Origin: Xylogone sp. PMI_703
Taxonomy: Eukaryota; Ascomycota; Leotiomycetes
Length of the DNA stretch: 64,000 nt
Direction: 5' to 3'
Assembly (NCBI GenBank): GCA_021399445.1
Contig: JAJTUQ010000006.1
Span: 682,001-746,000 of the forward strand
Shown: piece after piece, positions 1-11,904 of the stretch
Layout of the letters: every line of letters begins with the position of its first letter
Position numbering within the stretch: the first letter of the stretch is position 1
Notes under the pieces: generated by a model
The model's input: the letters and a program-made list of their open reading frames with translations, nothing else
Databases searched by the model: none
Told to the model about the DNA's origin: nothing
Program-made: the position numbers and the translations under genes

Positions 1-2358
1 CTGTTATATTAATTATCCCTAACGCTAGCATAGCAATCTCTGAGAATCCCATCTTCCATTGCTCTCCTCGCACATAGATGCAATTTTGGATTCAAGGTAC
101 CGGTATTAGTCTCCCGTATATAGTAATTTACCGAGAAGGCGCTATCTGGGTTGCTCTTGAGCAAAGTAGATTCCACTGCCTCGAAACTATCTATTTTCAT
201 ACCGGCCATAATACTTTACACTCATGTTGTCTATGCACAATCGCGGAAACCTACGCAAAAGTGCCTCTTAAGGCAATGGATCCTATAGCGCACAGACAGC
301 AGAGCATGAGATTGCATCTTTCCCCGTATACGAAATAACTCGCAATGCACCACAGTATCGGCCAGCTGGAATCATCTACCAAAGTAAACCACTATTTATG
401 GGATAACCATTTGACGTAAGCAAACAGCTAACTTACGGTATTTCTACCGTATACGGATCCGTACGCAGGGTTTGACAACCGCTATCCGACATCCGACGGT
501 AGAGACTCTCGCCCGTCATAGCGTAATTTTCGATACGGCAAATTCGAGATGCTACCGGTACGGCAGCAGCAGTTCCGACATAGGGAGAATAAGCCAGAAA
601 AGTGGGATTGGGAGTTGACTTCTAAGCTTTTGTTGAGTAATAGACTGTGTGATGTCTACCAGTCGTGTAGGCTAAATGAATAGGTCATGATTCCAGCCTA
701 TCAAAGCTTTACTTGCCCCCCGTTTCAGATGGATGTCTTTAGCCTTACGAGAAATAGTATGGATTTAATTTAGGAGAACGCTTAAGCTTCAACATTTATC
801 GATCCCAAGTATTGTAGTTGAAGTTGTACAAGAGGAAGTGTAAACGGAATTATGCGAGGTTGACCCGGAAATGGCCTTATGAACCCATATTTTATACTGA
901 TATGGGCTTAGCAGAGTATAGCCACAGGCCTATGCTGTAACATATCATAGGCATGAAAGCTCCTCGAGCAGTAGTATAGCGCGGTAATGCTTTTAGTTCT
1001 ACACTATAGTGCTAGATCAAAATTATCAAAGTAATCGTAGAGGAAGGAGTCTCAAGATCGTCCACCAGTTTGTGTTGGCCTGTGATCGTCTTGTAATTTT
1101 ACACCTTTTGATACTTCTCAAAAGCATGATGGTCAACTGCCCCTGATGACTTCCCAAGCTCAGAAGCTGACATATCCTTAGTCTGTAGAAGAGGGCAAGC
1201 TCGCGGATTAGAAGCTCTTTCAGATCAGCCTCCCTTGTACTTTCTTATCATGGTCCGGGTTCTTGGACATAAAGAGCCAATTTGTGAGAGTCCCCCTGTT
1301 GCCATGTGCAGTAGAACAGAAGAACTTCGTAGTCGTGGAGAATCAATGGTGTGGCAAGATGGATAGAAACATGTCCGAATATAAAAGTATTCAAATATTT
1401 TAAAATTTATCGAAGATTTCGTTAAGAATCGTTTTCAGTGAATTCGTCTGTCATACCTTTAGATAGAGTTAATCTTATATTTTATACTTTATAGAGCATC
1501 GTCTCAAAAGCTGTGTTTAGTACAACAGTTAACTCCATGGAATCTCTCATAAACTATTTCGGCTTGTAATTATCTTCTGAAGGCTGTAACTTACCTCTGG
1601 CTATATCTCACCTTATTAGAAGGTATAAGCTTGTGCATATAATATGCGGCCGATGTCTCTTGAAGAGCATAGACGTTCTTCAAGGACCATAAGTTGGAAC
1701 GATCAGAGAAGTTCAGTGGTGGGGCAGAACGAGGCATAAAGTGACGTCAGCATAAACTTCGAAATTTCTTTCGTTGTCATTCCTTAATCCCCTATGTTCA
1801 AGGAACTATTTCTAAGGAAATACTTCTGTATATATTAGATTTTCACATAGGAACTCTTACAATCCTACGTCTTTAGATAATTCTCATGAATCATAACTAT
1901 CCTCGTCTACTCAAAAGATAAAATGATATGATCTGATGATCTGAATACATATATAAATTATATTCATATCTCGTCACCTTGGACGATTTCATATCTCCAA
2001 GTTATATACATACGCGCATCAAGACCAGATGAACGGACCTTAATTCAAACCCATTCGGCGCTCGGTGTTAACGATCTATCTCCTGATATACCCACAATCT
2101 TCACATCTAATCGAACGAATTATATCCTCTACATCGTACTTCCATAAGCCCTAAGATACCATCTAATTAACGTTTTCTCGATAAACCACATCTCTCCACC
2201 TAACCACAGCGAAGCAAAAACAAGCCTTTCTTCCCTACGCACCTAAACCCCAGTCTCCAATCCCCTCCCCATCCTCTCACAACACCACCACAGCCACAGC
2301 CACAACCAGAAATACAAACCACAAAACCAACCCCGCAGAAAGACTCAATACACACAAA
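1..2358. other. AT-rich gene-free left edge
   Basis: No convincing gene in this stretch. Open frames are short (under 90 codons), lack recognisable domains and overlap on opposite strands (9-209 minus, 78-338 plus). Most of 600-2200 is AT-rich. The last 150 bases before 2359 are C/A-rich and look like the 5' leader of the reductase gene. Confidence 0.6.
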
Positions 2359-3644
2359 ATGTCCATCCTCACCACAGATCTCAAAGACTACCTCGCCCTC
2401 ATCACCGGCGCCAGCGGCGGCATCGGCAAGGCAACATGTCGTGCGCTTGCAAAGATGGGGTGCTCGATTGCGGTGCATTACCACTCGTCGACACAGGCGG
2501 CTGAGGATCTCGTGAAGGAGTTGAGAGGGATGGGAGTTAGGGCCGAGGCGTTTAAGGCTGATTTGAGTAATTATGATGAGGTGCGTTTCTTTTAACTTCT
2601 TTCTTAGGTATATTCTCTTCTCTCCCTTTTTTTAATTAGTTTGATCTATCTCTTCTTGTGAGAGAATACTGAGAAGACCTGATATAGAGATGGTGAAATA
2701 TACATGTTTGGATTTCTATTATATCATATCTCTCTGTCTCTCTCTTACTCTGCCAGTGTTCTTGTTTCTCCTACAATCCATATATCACCCCAAATCACTT
2801 ACAATTCCATATCAAACTTCTATTCTTCTCTCCACTAACACAAACAACCCACCCAGGTCCGCACCCTCCACGCCTCCGTCCTCACCTCCATGGGCCCACC
2901 CACAATCCTCTTCAACAACGCCGGCGTCTCCCCCGAGGCAGGCACCAAAGACATCGCCGACGTCGACATCACCACCTTCGAATTCACCTGGCGCGCGAAC
3001 TGCGCCTCCGCATTCCTCCTGACGCAGCTGTGCGTGCCGGCCATGAAGGAGAAGGGATGGGGGAGGGTGATTTTCTGTAGCAGTGTCGCGGGACTTAATG
3101 GCGGGGTTGTGGGGCCGCATTATGCGTGAGTTTTATCTTCTGCTCTGTTTTCTCCTATCTTTTCTGTATATGGGGTGGTTTTGCTTTCTTTATTTTGTGC
3201 ATGTGTGCATGTGTATACATACGATGGTGAAGAGCTGATGCTGAATTATGCGTGATGATGGGATTATAGATCCTCGAAATCTGCTCTCCATGGATTCATT
3301 CACTGGCTTGCGGGTAATCTGGCCAAAACTGGTATCACAGTCAATGGCATCGCGCCTGCGCTGATTCAGGACACGACGATGTTGCCTGGGACTACTGAAG
3401 AACTTAAGAAAAGTGAGTATTCTGTCTCCTGAAAAAAAAAACATTCACCCTCCCTTTTCCTTGATAAGATGTCTTGATGTGCTACTGTATGAGACATGAG
3501 CTAATACATTTTGTGTGATCAGAAATCCCAATTGGCCGATTGGGCTATCCAGATGAGATTGCAGAGACGGTAACTTGGATGGTTAAGACTGGATATGTCA
3601 CTAATAAGGTGATAGCTGTGGATGGAGGGTTCTTCGTTCAGTGA
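2359..3644 (+). CDS. short-chain dehydrogenase/reductase (3-oxoacyl-ACP reductase-like)
   Basis: Four exons: 2359-2580, 2857-3125, 3270-3412, 3523-3644, giving 251 aa, the usual length for a classical SDR. All introns are GT-AG; the first is 276 nt and contains a CT-rich tract. Visible motifs: the Rossmann cofactor loop TGASGGIG near residue 17, FNNAG, the catalytic Ser in FCSSVAG, and the YASSK active site (Tyr and Lys), which is split across intron 2. The C-terminal end VIAVDGGFFVQ matches the usual SDR VDGG tail. Known of the family: NAD(P)H-dependent reduction of a keto group, FabG-like members acting on 3-oxoacyl thioesters. The real substrate cannot be told from sequence. No signal peptide is seen, so it is likely cytosolic or mitochondrial. 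The start follows an A-rich leader and gives the correct N-terminus for the fold. Confidence 0.9.
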
Positions 3645-3820
3645 GGATGACGGGGGTTGAATGCCTTCGAACGTTACAACAAAATAATATCACTACTGAA
3701 ACGAATTTAAGATGCACTGCAAGTCATCACAGTAAGAGTTTAAATATTTTTTACTAGTAATAATATTGACATATCTTTGTGTAACATCGCATCATAACAT
3801 ATTTCATGTCATAGCACCCT

Positions 3821-5832
3821 TCAATGCTTGACTCCCAGAACCTTCAGGATCTCTGGGAAGTTTGGAGTTCCCCATCCGGTGACGGCATCCCATCCCTTTG
3901 TAACAGGGAAGCCATCAACACCGCATCCGTGACTGCTTCCGGACAGAACATCGGTGAATGCTTTGTGTCCCTTTGAATATAGCCAAGGGTTCAAGAAGCC
4001 GAGGGTGGGTCTTCCAGAAGCAATGAGAGCATCATTTACAAGTGAAATAATTGATGATGTCAATGGGCAAGAGGCAGAGGTACCAGAGATGGTGGAGACA
4101 GTGTTGTTCCAGACAAAGCCAAACCACAAGGCTTGAGCAGAAACATCTGGGTAGGCACGGCCACCTGCAAAATGAGTTAGCAATAAGAAAGAGTAAGAAG
4201 CAAAAACTGCATCAAAAAGTCCCACTTACTCGGGTTATAGAGACCATTGTAGAGCCCATGGAGTCCCTTAACATATTGAGGTACCACAGCATCCTGGTAC
4301 GATGGTCTGTCGAAGTAGCGACTGAAACCACTTCCGCCAGCAAAGAAAGAGTGGTTCTTGCCATCTGGACCAAGTCCACGGGGCCGGTAGACAGCTACCT
4401 CGGGTTCGAAATCCATAGTTCCACCAACAGCAGTTACGTATGGGCATCCTGCCGGGAATGCTGACAAGAATGTTGGTGTGTTCTTGCCATCATTAGTGAA
4501 ACAGTTCTCGTCTGTCTCACCACCCAAACCGCCATCACCAGAAGAGAAGAGCAGCGAGATACCGCGAGCGCCTAGCTGCGCAAAGCTCTGGCACACACGG
4601 GTAGCATAGGCTTTTGGAACGGTTTGCTCATCATCTCCGTATGAGGTGCTGATCACCTGCGGAACGTCGTGCTGGGCAAGAATGTAGTTAACCCAAGTCA
4701 AGTAAGGCTCGTTGGTGTCAGTTGGTGTGTTCAAATCCGGGGTGAATGGCGGGCTGCCACCAGTGGAGTAGGAATAGATAGTCGTGGGATAAGTCATGCC
4801 AGTAATAGTCTGAGCATCAAGGTTCGCCTCCTCTCCAATGGCATTCAAGGTTTGGTTAACTGTCAGGGTTTCCTGAGCGGGAGGGCCATCTGCAATCTCG
4901 ATGGACTTGAATGTGTGAGCAGCCGGGACAGCCTTTGGCTGAAAGATGGCGAGGAACTTGGCAACATCAGCACGGGCTGGAACTTCACCCAAGAAGTTGT
5001 TGAATGCGATCTTGTTCTTCTTTAGAGCCTTGGGCTTGTAGTCCTTGGTACCATAGAGAGTCTTGAAGCAGTCAATGGTGACATTGGCAAAGTTGCATAC
5101 TTTGGCGATGTCCTTGTCGGACGGTGGCTTGTATCCTTCGGGAATGTAGCCTGGGCCGATATCGATAATGTCCGAGCTCTCCTTCATCGATCGCATGAAT
5201 GAGGTGGTTGGCTGTATGGTATCAATGTGCTCATGGAGATGCTTGGGCAATGACCACTTGGGAGTTCGGACCATCTGCGTGCCATCTTCGTGGGCGAAGG
5301 TGTAGTACTCTGTGTCCAGCATCGACTCAGCAGTCTCTACATCCACGTAGATGTAGATCCAGTCCTTGGCCGGGCTGTAGCCAAAGTTCTCGATGCCATT
5401 GTCGGCAAGCCATTCATGAACAAGGTCCAATGCTTCATCCGATGGTTTGATGAGATCATTGACATTGTCGACGCTCAGGTGCTGTCCGTATCTGTGATGA
5501 TCGGGATGGGACACTGTTCGCCTGTCAGCGGACCGTTTGTCGCGAAAACAAATCCTTTCTCAATGCAGGATACAAAAATTGGTAGACAGCAGTATTCTTC
5601 TCTTCAGTTACATACCTTCATACAAGTGACGCTCGAGCTCAGCAAAGTTGCCCTGCTTCAACCCAATTTGCATGTGCAGACGGTGACCAGCAGGAGCTCG
5701 ATCGAGGGCAGTCCATTTGCGCGGGACAGGATGCACCTCTTTTACGTCATACGGGGAGCGCGCTCGAATTGGCGTCGCGACGATGGCCTGTGCGGCCAGA
5801 GCCAGCGCCGTCCAAAGCTCCAGCGACAACAT
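3821..5832 (-). CDS. secreted sedolisin (S53 family, tripeptidyl-peptidase-like)
   Basis: Three exons on the minus strand: 5832-5616, 5513-4230, 4164-3821, giving 614 aa. The start at 5832 was chosen over an in-frame ATG at 5880 because it puts a hydrophobic signal peptide (MLSLELWTALALAAQAIVA) at the N-terminus. A pro-kumamolisin activation domain follows (to about residue 200), then the peptidase S53 domain. Visible catalytic features: Glu and Asp in EEANLDAQ, the oxyanion Asp in STSYGDDE, and the nucleophile Ser in GTSASCP. The C-terminal part (DVLSGSSHGCG to KGWDAVTGWGTPNF) fits the calcium-binding site. Known of the family: acid-active secreted exo- or endopeptidases that take peptides from denatured protein, important in saprotrophic and pathogenic fungi. 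All key residues are present, so the enzyme is probably active. Confidence 0.93.
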
Positions 5833-8037
5833 TCTCACAATACCACAGAGACAAAGAGTATCACCAACAGAAGAATGCACGGAGCAGAGCCCTACGAAGA
5901 GACGTCTGCCTTCCTCCCCCCGTGGGGATCACCTCGAGCTTATATCCGTTTCTGGCAAGCAAACCAAGCAACCAGGCAGCCTGCTTTTACTTTCTTCTTT
6001 CCCCTGGCCTGCTATCCCGGCTGGTTGCTCAGGTTGCAGCTGGTCCCTGGTAGCATGCACATCGCCGATTTGAAGGGAAGGTGCTACGCTGTCAGGCCGG
6101 CTGGCTGATTCCCCTCTCGACCTGGAATGCTGGAAAGTGGCGAGGAGTTCACCACCTTCCCAAAAGGAAGATATCCTCCACTTAGTGTGCGATTACAGGG
6201 CGGAACGTCGAAAGTCAGCAGAAAGCCCTGTCCGACACGCGATTAGAACACGATCGAGCATACTGTATCAGTAGATGAGGCTTCCTAATCGACGAACGAT
6301 CCCAATGCCTCAATGCTTTGCGTTCAATGCTGCTGAGGTCATCTTCTACTCGAGCATTGATGGTCTTCACCAGAAGCGAAATCCAGGGGCAGCTATCTAC
6401 AGCTACATAAGCACGATAAATAAGCTAATAAGTTATGCTTGATCTGCGATGCCGCCTCGTGCGTGCCGTATACTCGTACCCAATCTTATCCCCCAGTCAA
6501 TCGGCCCCGCTGCCCGCAGATTCCTTCCAACTCACTAGAATATGCTAAGGTGAAATTGCGCGACTTGTGATGGTTTGTTCGTCGGATGTGCTGGAGAGCT
6601 TCCTAGACTGGGAAAACTGTAAGCTGCCGAGCACAAGGACTCTCCGAATCAGCTCTCTGCGCCTTCCAATCACCCAATCGCCATCAACTGAAATCCACTG
6701 CAGTGCGGCCGAGAACGTTCTTTTTCTCGCTGAATAGCCATCGGACTTCCCCGTGGCTCTTTCTAATCCCCTCTCGGAAGCTGCAATGGTTCGCAATCTT
6801 GCTCTGGTGAGTACATCTTCCGGCCTCTCAATTGCGCGATTCCTATCGGACGGATGTCTTCAAGACAAAAACTCTGTTGTGCTTGTCTACTGTGGCATCG
6901 CAGCTCTTGGCAGGCACGCGAGCCCGGGACACCCGCCTCTGATATTACTTGGTTGAGTCGCCTGTTTAGGAAAGCTCATCTCCAACATCTAAACTCAGTG
7001 ACGATAATTTGAACTTCGTGGTCATACTGTATATTATTATTATACGGAAGAAGCATTTCGCAAGACAACTCTAAAATCAACAGTAAGTCATTTGACGTTC
7101 TGTGCACTCGGAGCGATGCCACAGGTCACAGTCTCAGAAATCAACCAACCCAAGGTAAGATGCTCCTGCTATATTTTCTTGTTGAATTGCAATGGGGTAA
7201 GTTTGGTTTCCATCTATCATTGTCACTAATACTTATTTCATGGAACTCTGAGTTACTCTTCTTTTCTTAGTTTCATATGTCGTTATTTCCATTCAATTGC
7301 TTCCATCTCAATCTGTTTTATAAGTCGAGGATGAAAGCTCTTTCCTTCGGCCACCCAAATCCGTTACCTTATATATTTACAAACATCAAAGACACTGTCT
7401 CAGCACTCAACGCTGGCAGCTTCTCGCTAAGGAGCCCCAAGACGCAGAACAGTATTTTCGAGGACATAAAATGACAATGTGTCAGACTGGCACTCATCTC
7501 CTTACGAACTCGGCCGTCTTGGTTGATGGGCAGATTCGTCCGCATCCCTTCTAGCTCAAGCCTAACTTTGCTTGATTCTTTAACATTGGAGTCTCCAGAA
7601 TCCATAGCATAATCTGATTTACCGACAGGAATAACATTTCTTTGGATCATCCAGAAAGTCGACGAAACTGAAAGCCCACGTGCAGTGGCTTTGCAGGCCT
7701 GTCCGAAGAGATATATCATTAATCAAATCACTAATCAAATTATATCACGTTTACTAGATGATACATAAGATATGAGAACCTCTGGAAATATTTCTTGATT
7801 CTTAATTCTTCCTTTTACGGATAAGTTGATAAAATGGTACATGTATAGAAGGTATTCCACCTTGTGAATCAACACGAAGGTGGGGATAAAAGATATATAT
7901 AACAAATGTAAGAAAGCATCCCGTACGCATACGCAAAAGCGTGTTTTTTGAACGTCTAATCTTCTAGCGAGATCAGATTTACCTTTTCCCCTCTAACCAC
8001 ACCTCATTTAGGTAAGAAAGTGTTCCGGTGGAAGGCT
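5833..8037. other. intergenic, sedolisin promoter to lectin-like gene 3' end
   Basis: Apart from the TATA candidate I see no supported gene. A 116-codon minus frame (7369-7719) and a 67-codon plus frame (6753-6956) have no recognisable domain. Two plausible splice donors after short ATG frames (6786 and 7117) were followed but lead to no coherent protein. Confidence 0.5.
5939..5946 (-). promoter_or_regulatory. possible TATA box of the sedolisin gene
   Basis: GATATAAG on the minus strand, about 107 bases upstream of the chosen start at 5832. Spacing and sequence fit a core promoter. No transcript data, so this is only a candidate. Confidence 0.4.
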
Positions 8038-9699
8038 CTAGTGCACGATTGTGAACTCTTGATCGGCGCTTCCATCACAGTTTGTGGAGTCGAGTTTTCC
8101 GTTGATAGGAACAAGACAAGTTTGACCGTTTCCATTCTCTGGCGCGAGAAGAATGCTGTTGCTGTTCTCATCAATGTTGAATGGGAAGAGTTGAGAGTTG
8201 GTGGTTTGAGAGTCACCATCGGCTCTGCCACCACAGCTGAACATGATGACGGTGTCACCGGCGGCACGTCGAGGGTCGAAGTTCACACAGCCGTTCATCT
8301 ATGGATTAATCAAGTTAGTTCAAAGAATCACAGGTGTTTTAGTTGAAAGGGGTTGCTGTTGTTACTTACCAAGGTGCTGACAATCAAAGTCGAGTTCTGG
8401 GCGTTGTTATGCTTTCCTTGAGTGATGAAGTCGAACTTCTCATTTGGACTTCCGGTACAGTCCTGGAGAGCGATCGGGATCAAGTTTTCTCTGAAGTCAC
8501 CGGCTGTGGGGTCAATGAATAGACATTGTCCATTAGAGGCCTTGAGGGATACACCTGTGATAGGGCGAGTGGCTGTAGCATCGAATTGTTGAGATTCAGC
8601 GACTGCACTGGGTTGCAAGACGCCGCCAGCACGAGACACGGAGACTGGAGTAGTTGGGTTGAAGTCCGGGATGCCAGCGACGGATGGCGCGTCAGTTACA
8701 ACAGCGGCCTGGGATGCTGCAGCTGTTGAAGCGGCGGCTTCAGAAGTAGGAGCAGCAACGTCGGTGGGAGCAACATCAGTTGGGGCGGAATCTACAGGGT
8801 CAGCAGCAGCAGCAGCAGATGTAGCAGCAGCCACATCGCCAGTTACTGTCACTGTCACAGTCGGGGTAGGTTGTTCTGCACATGCACTGGGGGCAGCAGA
8901 AGCAACGGCGTCGACGTCTCCGGCGGCAGAGGAAACCTCGCTTGGGGCAGAATCAGTGCTTGAACCAGAGCTTGAAGATGTTCCAGAAGCTCCAAATGTA
9001 AAGGACTGGTTCGCATCGGACGAGTCGCAATTAGCTACATCGATCACGTTACCCTTCACGGTAAAGCATGTGCCGGCCTGGTTCTCTGGTGATAGAGTGA
9101 ACTCCGTGCCATTTGCGGTAGGGAAGAGCTGAGAAGTGGTGACTTGGCCGCCTGTATGAGACGTCAGTCTATGGATCAATTAAGAAACAACGATTCGATA
9201 TCACATACCTCCGTCTGCCCGACCACCGCAGCTAAACATGATGGCTTGATTTCCAGCCGCACGACGAGGATCAAAGTTCATACAGGCTTGGGTCTACATT
9301 CGCAAATTAGCACGTGCTTTGGTGTAGCGAAGCATGTGAACATACCAATGTGTTGACAACCAACATGGAACCAGCAACATTGTTATGCTTTCCGGCAGTG
9401 ATGGCATCCCAAAGCTGACCAGTGCTTCCGTCACAGCTGCCAACCTGGATTGGATTCAAGTTGGCCCGGAAATCTCCAGAGAGCAAATCGACAAACAGAC
9501 ACTGTCCATCAGAGGTCGTGATTGGAACTGAAGAGAAGGCCCGGGTAGCAGTATCATCCCGTTGTTGAGCCTCTTCGAATGCTTGCTGGTCGAGCTGGGT
9601 CACGGTTCTTGGACGAATAGGGTGGGCTAAGTCCCAGAGTGGAGCGGCATAAGTACCGGCCGCAGCGGAAAGAAGCAGAGTGGTAAGTGGAGCAATCAT
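8038..9699 (-). CDS. secreted protein with two ricin-B-lectin-like modules
   Basis: Four exons: 9699-9346, 9293-9209, 9151-8370, 8298-8038, giving 493 aa. A signal peptide (MIAPLTTLLLSAAAGTYA) opens the protein. Two homologous modules of about 140 residues follow, the first around 55-200 and the second around 355-493. Shared blocks are S-x-GQCLF(V/I)D, GDFR-N-x-PI, AGKHNN/QGKHNN, C-x-NFDPRRAAG and MFSCGGRADG. They are joined by about 150 residues rich in Ala, Ser, Thr, Pro and Val, a probable O-glycosylated stalk. The pattern resembles ricin-B/CBM13-like secreted fungal proteins; sugar binding is inferred, not shown. The modules keep the same intron position, as described in the findings. No catalytic domain is present. 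It could act in the wall or outside the cell. Confidence 0.85.
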
Positions 9700-11904
9700 G
9701 ATTCCTCGTTAGAGTAGTGAGAGTGGAAAAATAATCTGTCAAAGATCTGTAGAAGAGAACGTGATGTCTGTACGGGATGCAAGGAATGGAAAGACTGCCC
9801 AGCAGTATGGAGAACGAAAGAAAGGGAAAAGAGAATAACGAAGGAACAAGGCCAGAGAACGTTTTGGTTGGTGGTGAGAAAAAAGAGAAAGAGAATCGCC
9901 CGAAGTGGCGATGTGAAGATATATAAACCACTGAGCCTCACCCTTACCTAGGACTCACCTGCTAGGCGTCTAGAATTCTTGTTTCCAGCAATCTAAAACC
10001 CCCCGTTTCAACGGCGCCAGGGCGGTTGTGATTGCCAGAGATGAGGTTCGGATGCTTCCGAGTAGCACAGGGCTCCACCAGCTCTATCCAAACATCGCAA
10101 TGTTCCCGCGAGGAGCAGACAGAATTCGATATGTTTTCGCTCCTACAACGGACATGATGAAACCCCATGCGTAAGAGACAGGACCCGTCTGATGTCCAGA
10201 TTGGCGCAGGGGGGGAGCTCACTGTCCCGCGGCTATGGATGTAGCGCAAAGTCTAAACTCTAAACACGGCGTGATTTCCTGGTCCATGGGCGCGTTGCGT
10301 CGTATTGAAATGGCCATTTCGAAACGCGCCATGTTTGGAGGTTGAAGATGGCCTCGGCCCCAGCTGCTCTACGTGAGACGTCTCGGCAAAGCTTGCCCAG
10401 TCATTCAAAGCATTCGCACCGCTGGGCGGCTGCTTGGCGTGAGCCTCGGCATCATGAAACCGCCCTGTGTTTCGCCCCTGGAGAACCTCAGATGAACCAA
10501 TCCACCATCGCACGGCTGTTCTGTCCAGAGTTACGCTTTCTGGCTCAATTCCTCGCATTTAACTGCCCTGAGAACTGGTACAGTACTGTATGAGGATCAT
10601 CGACTAAGATCTCAACCCTGAAAGATCTCCCTGTGGCGGTTTCTGAATTGTTCGTGTTACCTGGTCCACGGAACAGTAAACAGAAGCTCTGCGGAATCCC
10701 GCATGTACCAGCACCTACTACCTATATGGGCTAGACATGAATTTCGCATTCTAGAATCTTGAGGCTCCCCTTAAATATCATGATATTCCCTTCTTGGTCT
10801 TATCTCGGCGAGATAGGAATGTATTACAGAGTATTGTTTCCAATGTCTGTGCCACAAGCGTTTCCAGCAGGCTTTGTACTAGCTGGATCGCAAAACGCTC
10901 CGTATAATTTGCGAGTCGCTCTTGGAAAACTCATCCGCTCTCCTGTAAAACTCTCCTCTGCAATAAGCCATTCAACTATTCGCAAACCTTTCTTCGCCAG
11001 AGGCACGCTGAGCTGCTATTATGAGGAGATATCTGCGCCCATGCGCAAGGAAAGCCCCCAACATTATCTGGGCGTAACGCCAGGCCAATCAAGTGCGCGT
11101 TCCTAGATTAGCTCTCCCTTTATTTCCAACGACATCCCCCTTTACCATCTAAATATGAAGGCAATATATCGTTTTTGAGATGATGTAGAGTGCAGCAACT
11201 TTGAGCAATTCTACTTCAGTTGCTTGGAGTCGATGAGAATATTCGACTTATCAACCCTCAGATTCGCATGAGGCGAAGGGCATTGACTCAATGAATCAGC
11301 TTGCGAGTCAGCTTTAACAACTCCGGAGCAGTTTTCCCTTCGATAAATAAACCATTGAAGTGAAGCGAGAGATTACAAGTATTGTCTCTTGCCATGATCT
11401 ACGATATTCATTTTCATTAGCCTTCATTGAGCAGTTCTCGCAGGCCAGTTGCCATTCGGTAAGTGGAGTTCGCATTGGTCTTATTCATATTAGCTGTGCA
11501 TCATCTGTGCAATCATGATTTCTTTTTGATCAAATCAAGCAGTTCCAGCTTCTCACGTTGAGGTTTTCAGCTTGTCTTAATTTGTGATATCTGAAAATAT
11601 TTATTCCCAGTTATATATCCCTCCAAACTCCTGCGCGATGTCTGTTCATCACTGGAAGCGGGGTTGGCGGGGTTCAAGAATGGGTGACGACAGGGAGAGG
11701 CGATATCTATCACAATTACCAAATTCGTTAGGCCAGCAGCATCTGCATGGGTAACGTCGCACTCGGCGTCTTTCTCGTGCTCTTAAACATCGATGGGTTC
11801 AAGCAACAGAGCCAAAAGTGATCGAGAATGCTCTTTGCAACCTGACAGCATGGCTACATTCTGAGATCCATATTCCGAGTTCATCCCATGTCAACTCCAA
11901 GAGA
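9700..11904. other. intergenic between lectin-like and MFS genes
   Basis: The first 230 bases are the leader and promoter of the lectin-like gene. The rest holds only short, domain-free open frames (for example 10759-11106 plus, 10253-10558 minus). I see nothing else in it. Confidence 0.5.
9919..9927 (-). promoter_or_regulatory. possible TATA box of the lectin-like gene
   Basis: TTTATATAT on the minus strand about 220 bases upstream of the start at 9699, followed by a pyrimidine/purine-biased leader. Candidate core promoter only. Confidence 0.35.

Noticed and set aside
9..338. Two overlapping small ORFs at the left edge (minus 66 aa, plus 86 aa)
   Set aside because: No domain, opposite-strand overlap, no splice context. 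Could be the end of a gene outside the window but nothing supports it.
7369..7719. 116-aa minus-strand ORF between sedolisin and lectin-like genes
   Set aside because: No domain, no signal peptide, and no supporting leader or splice sites.
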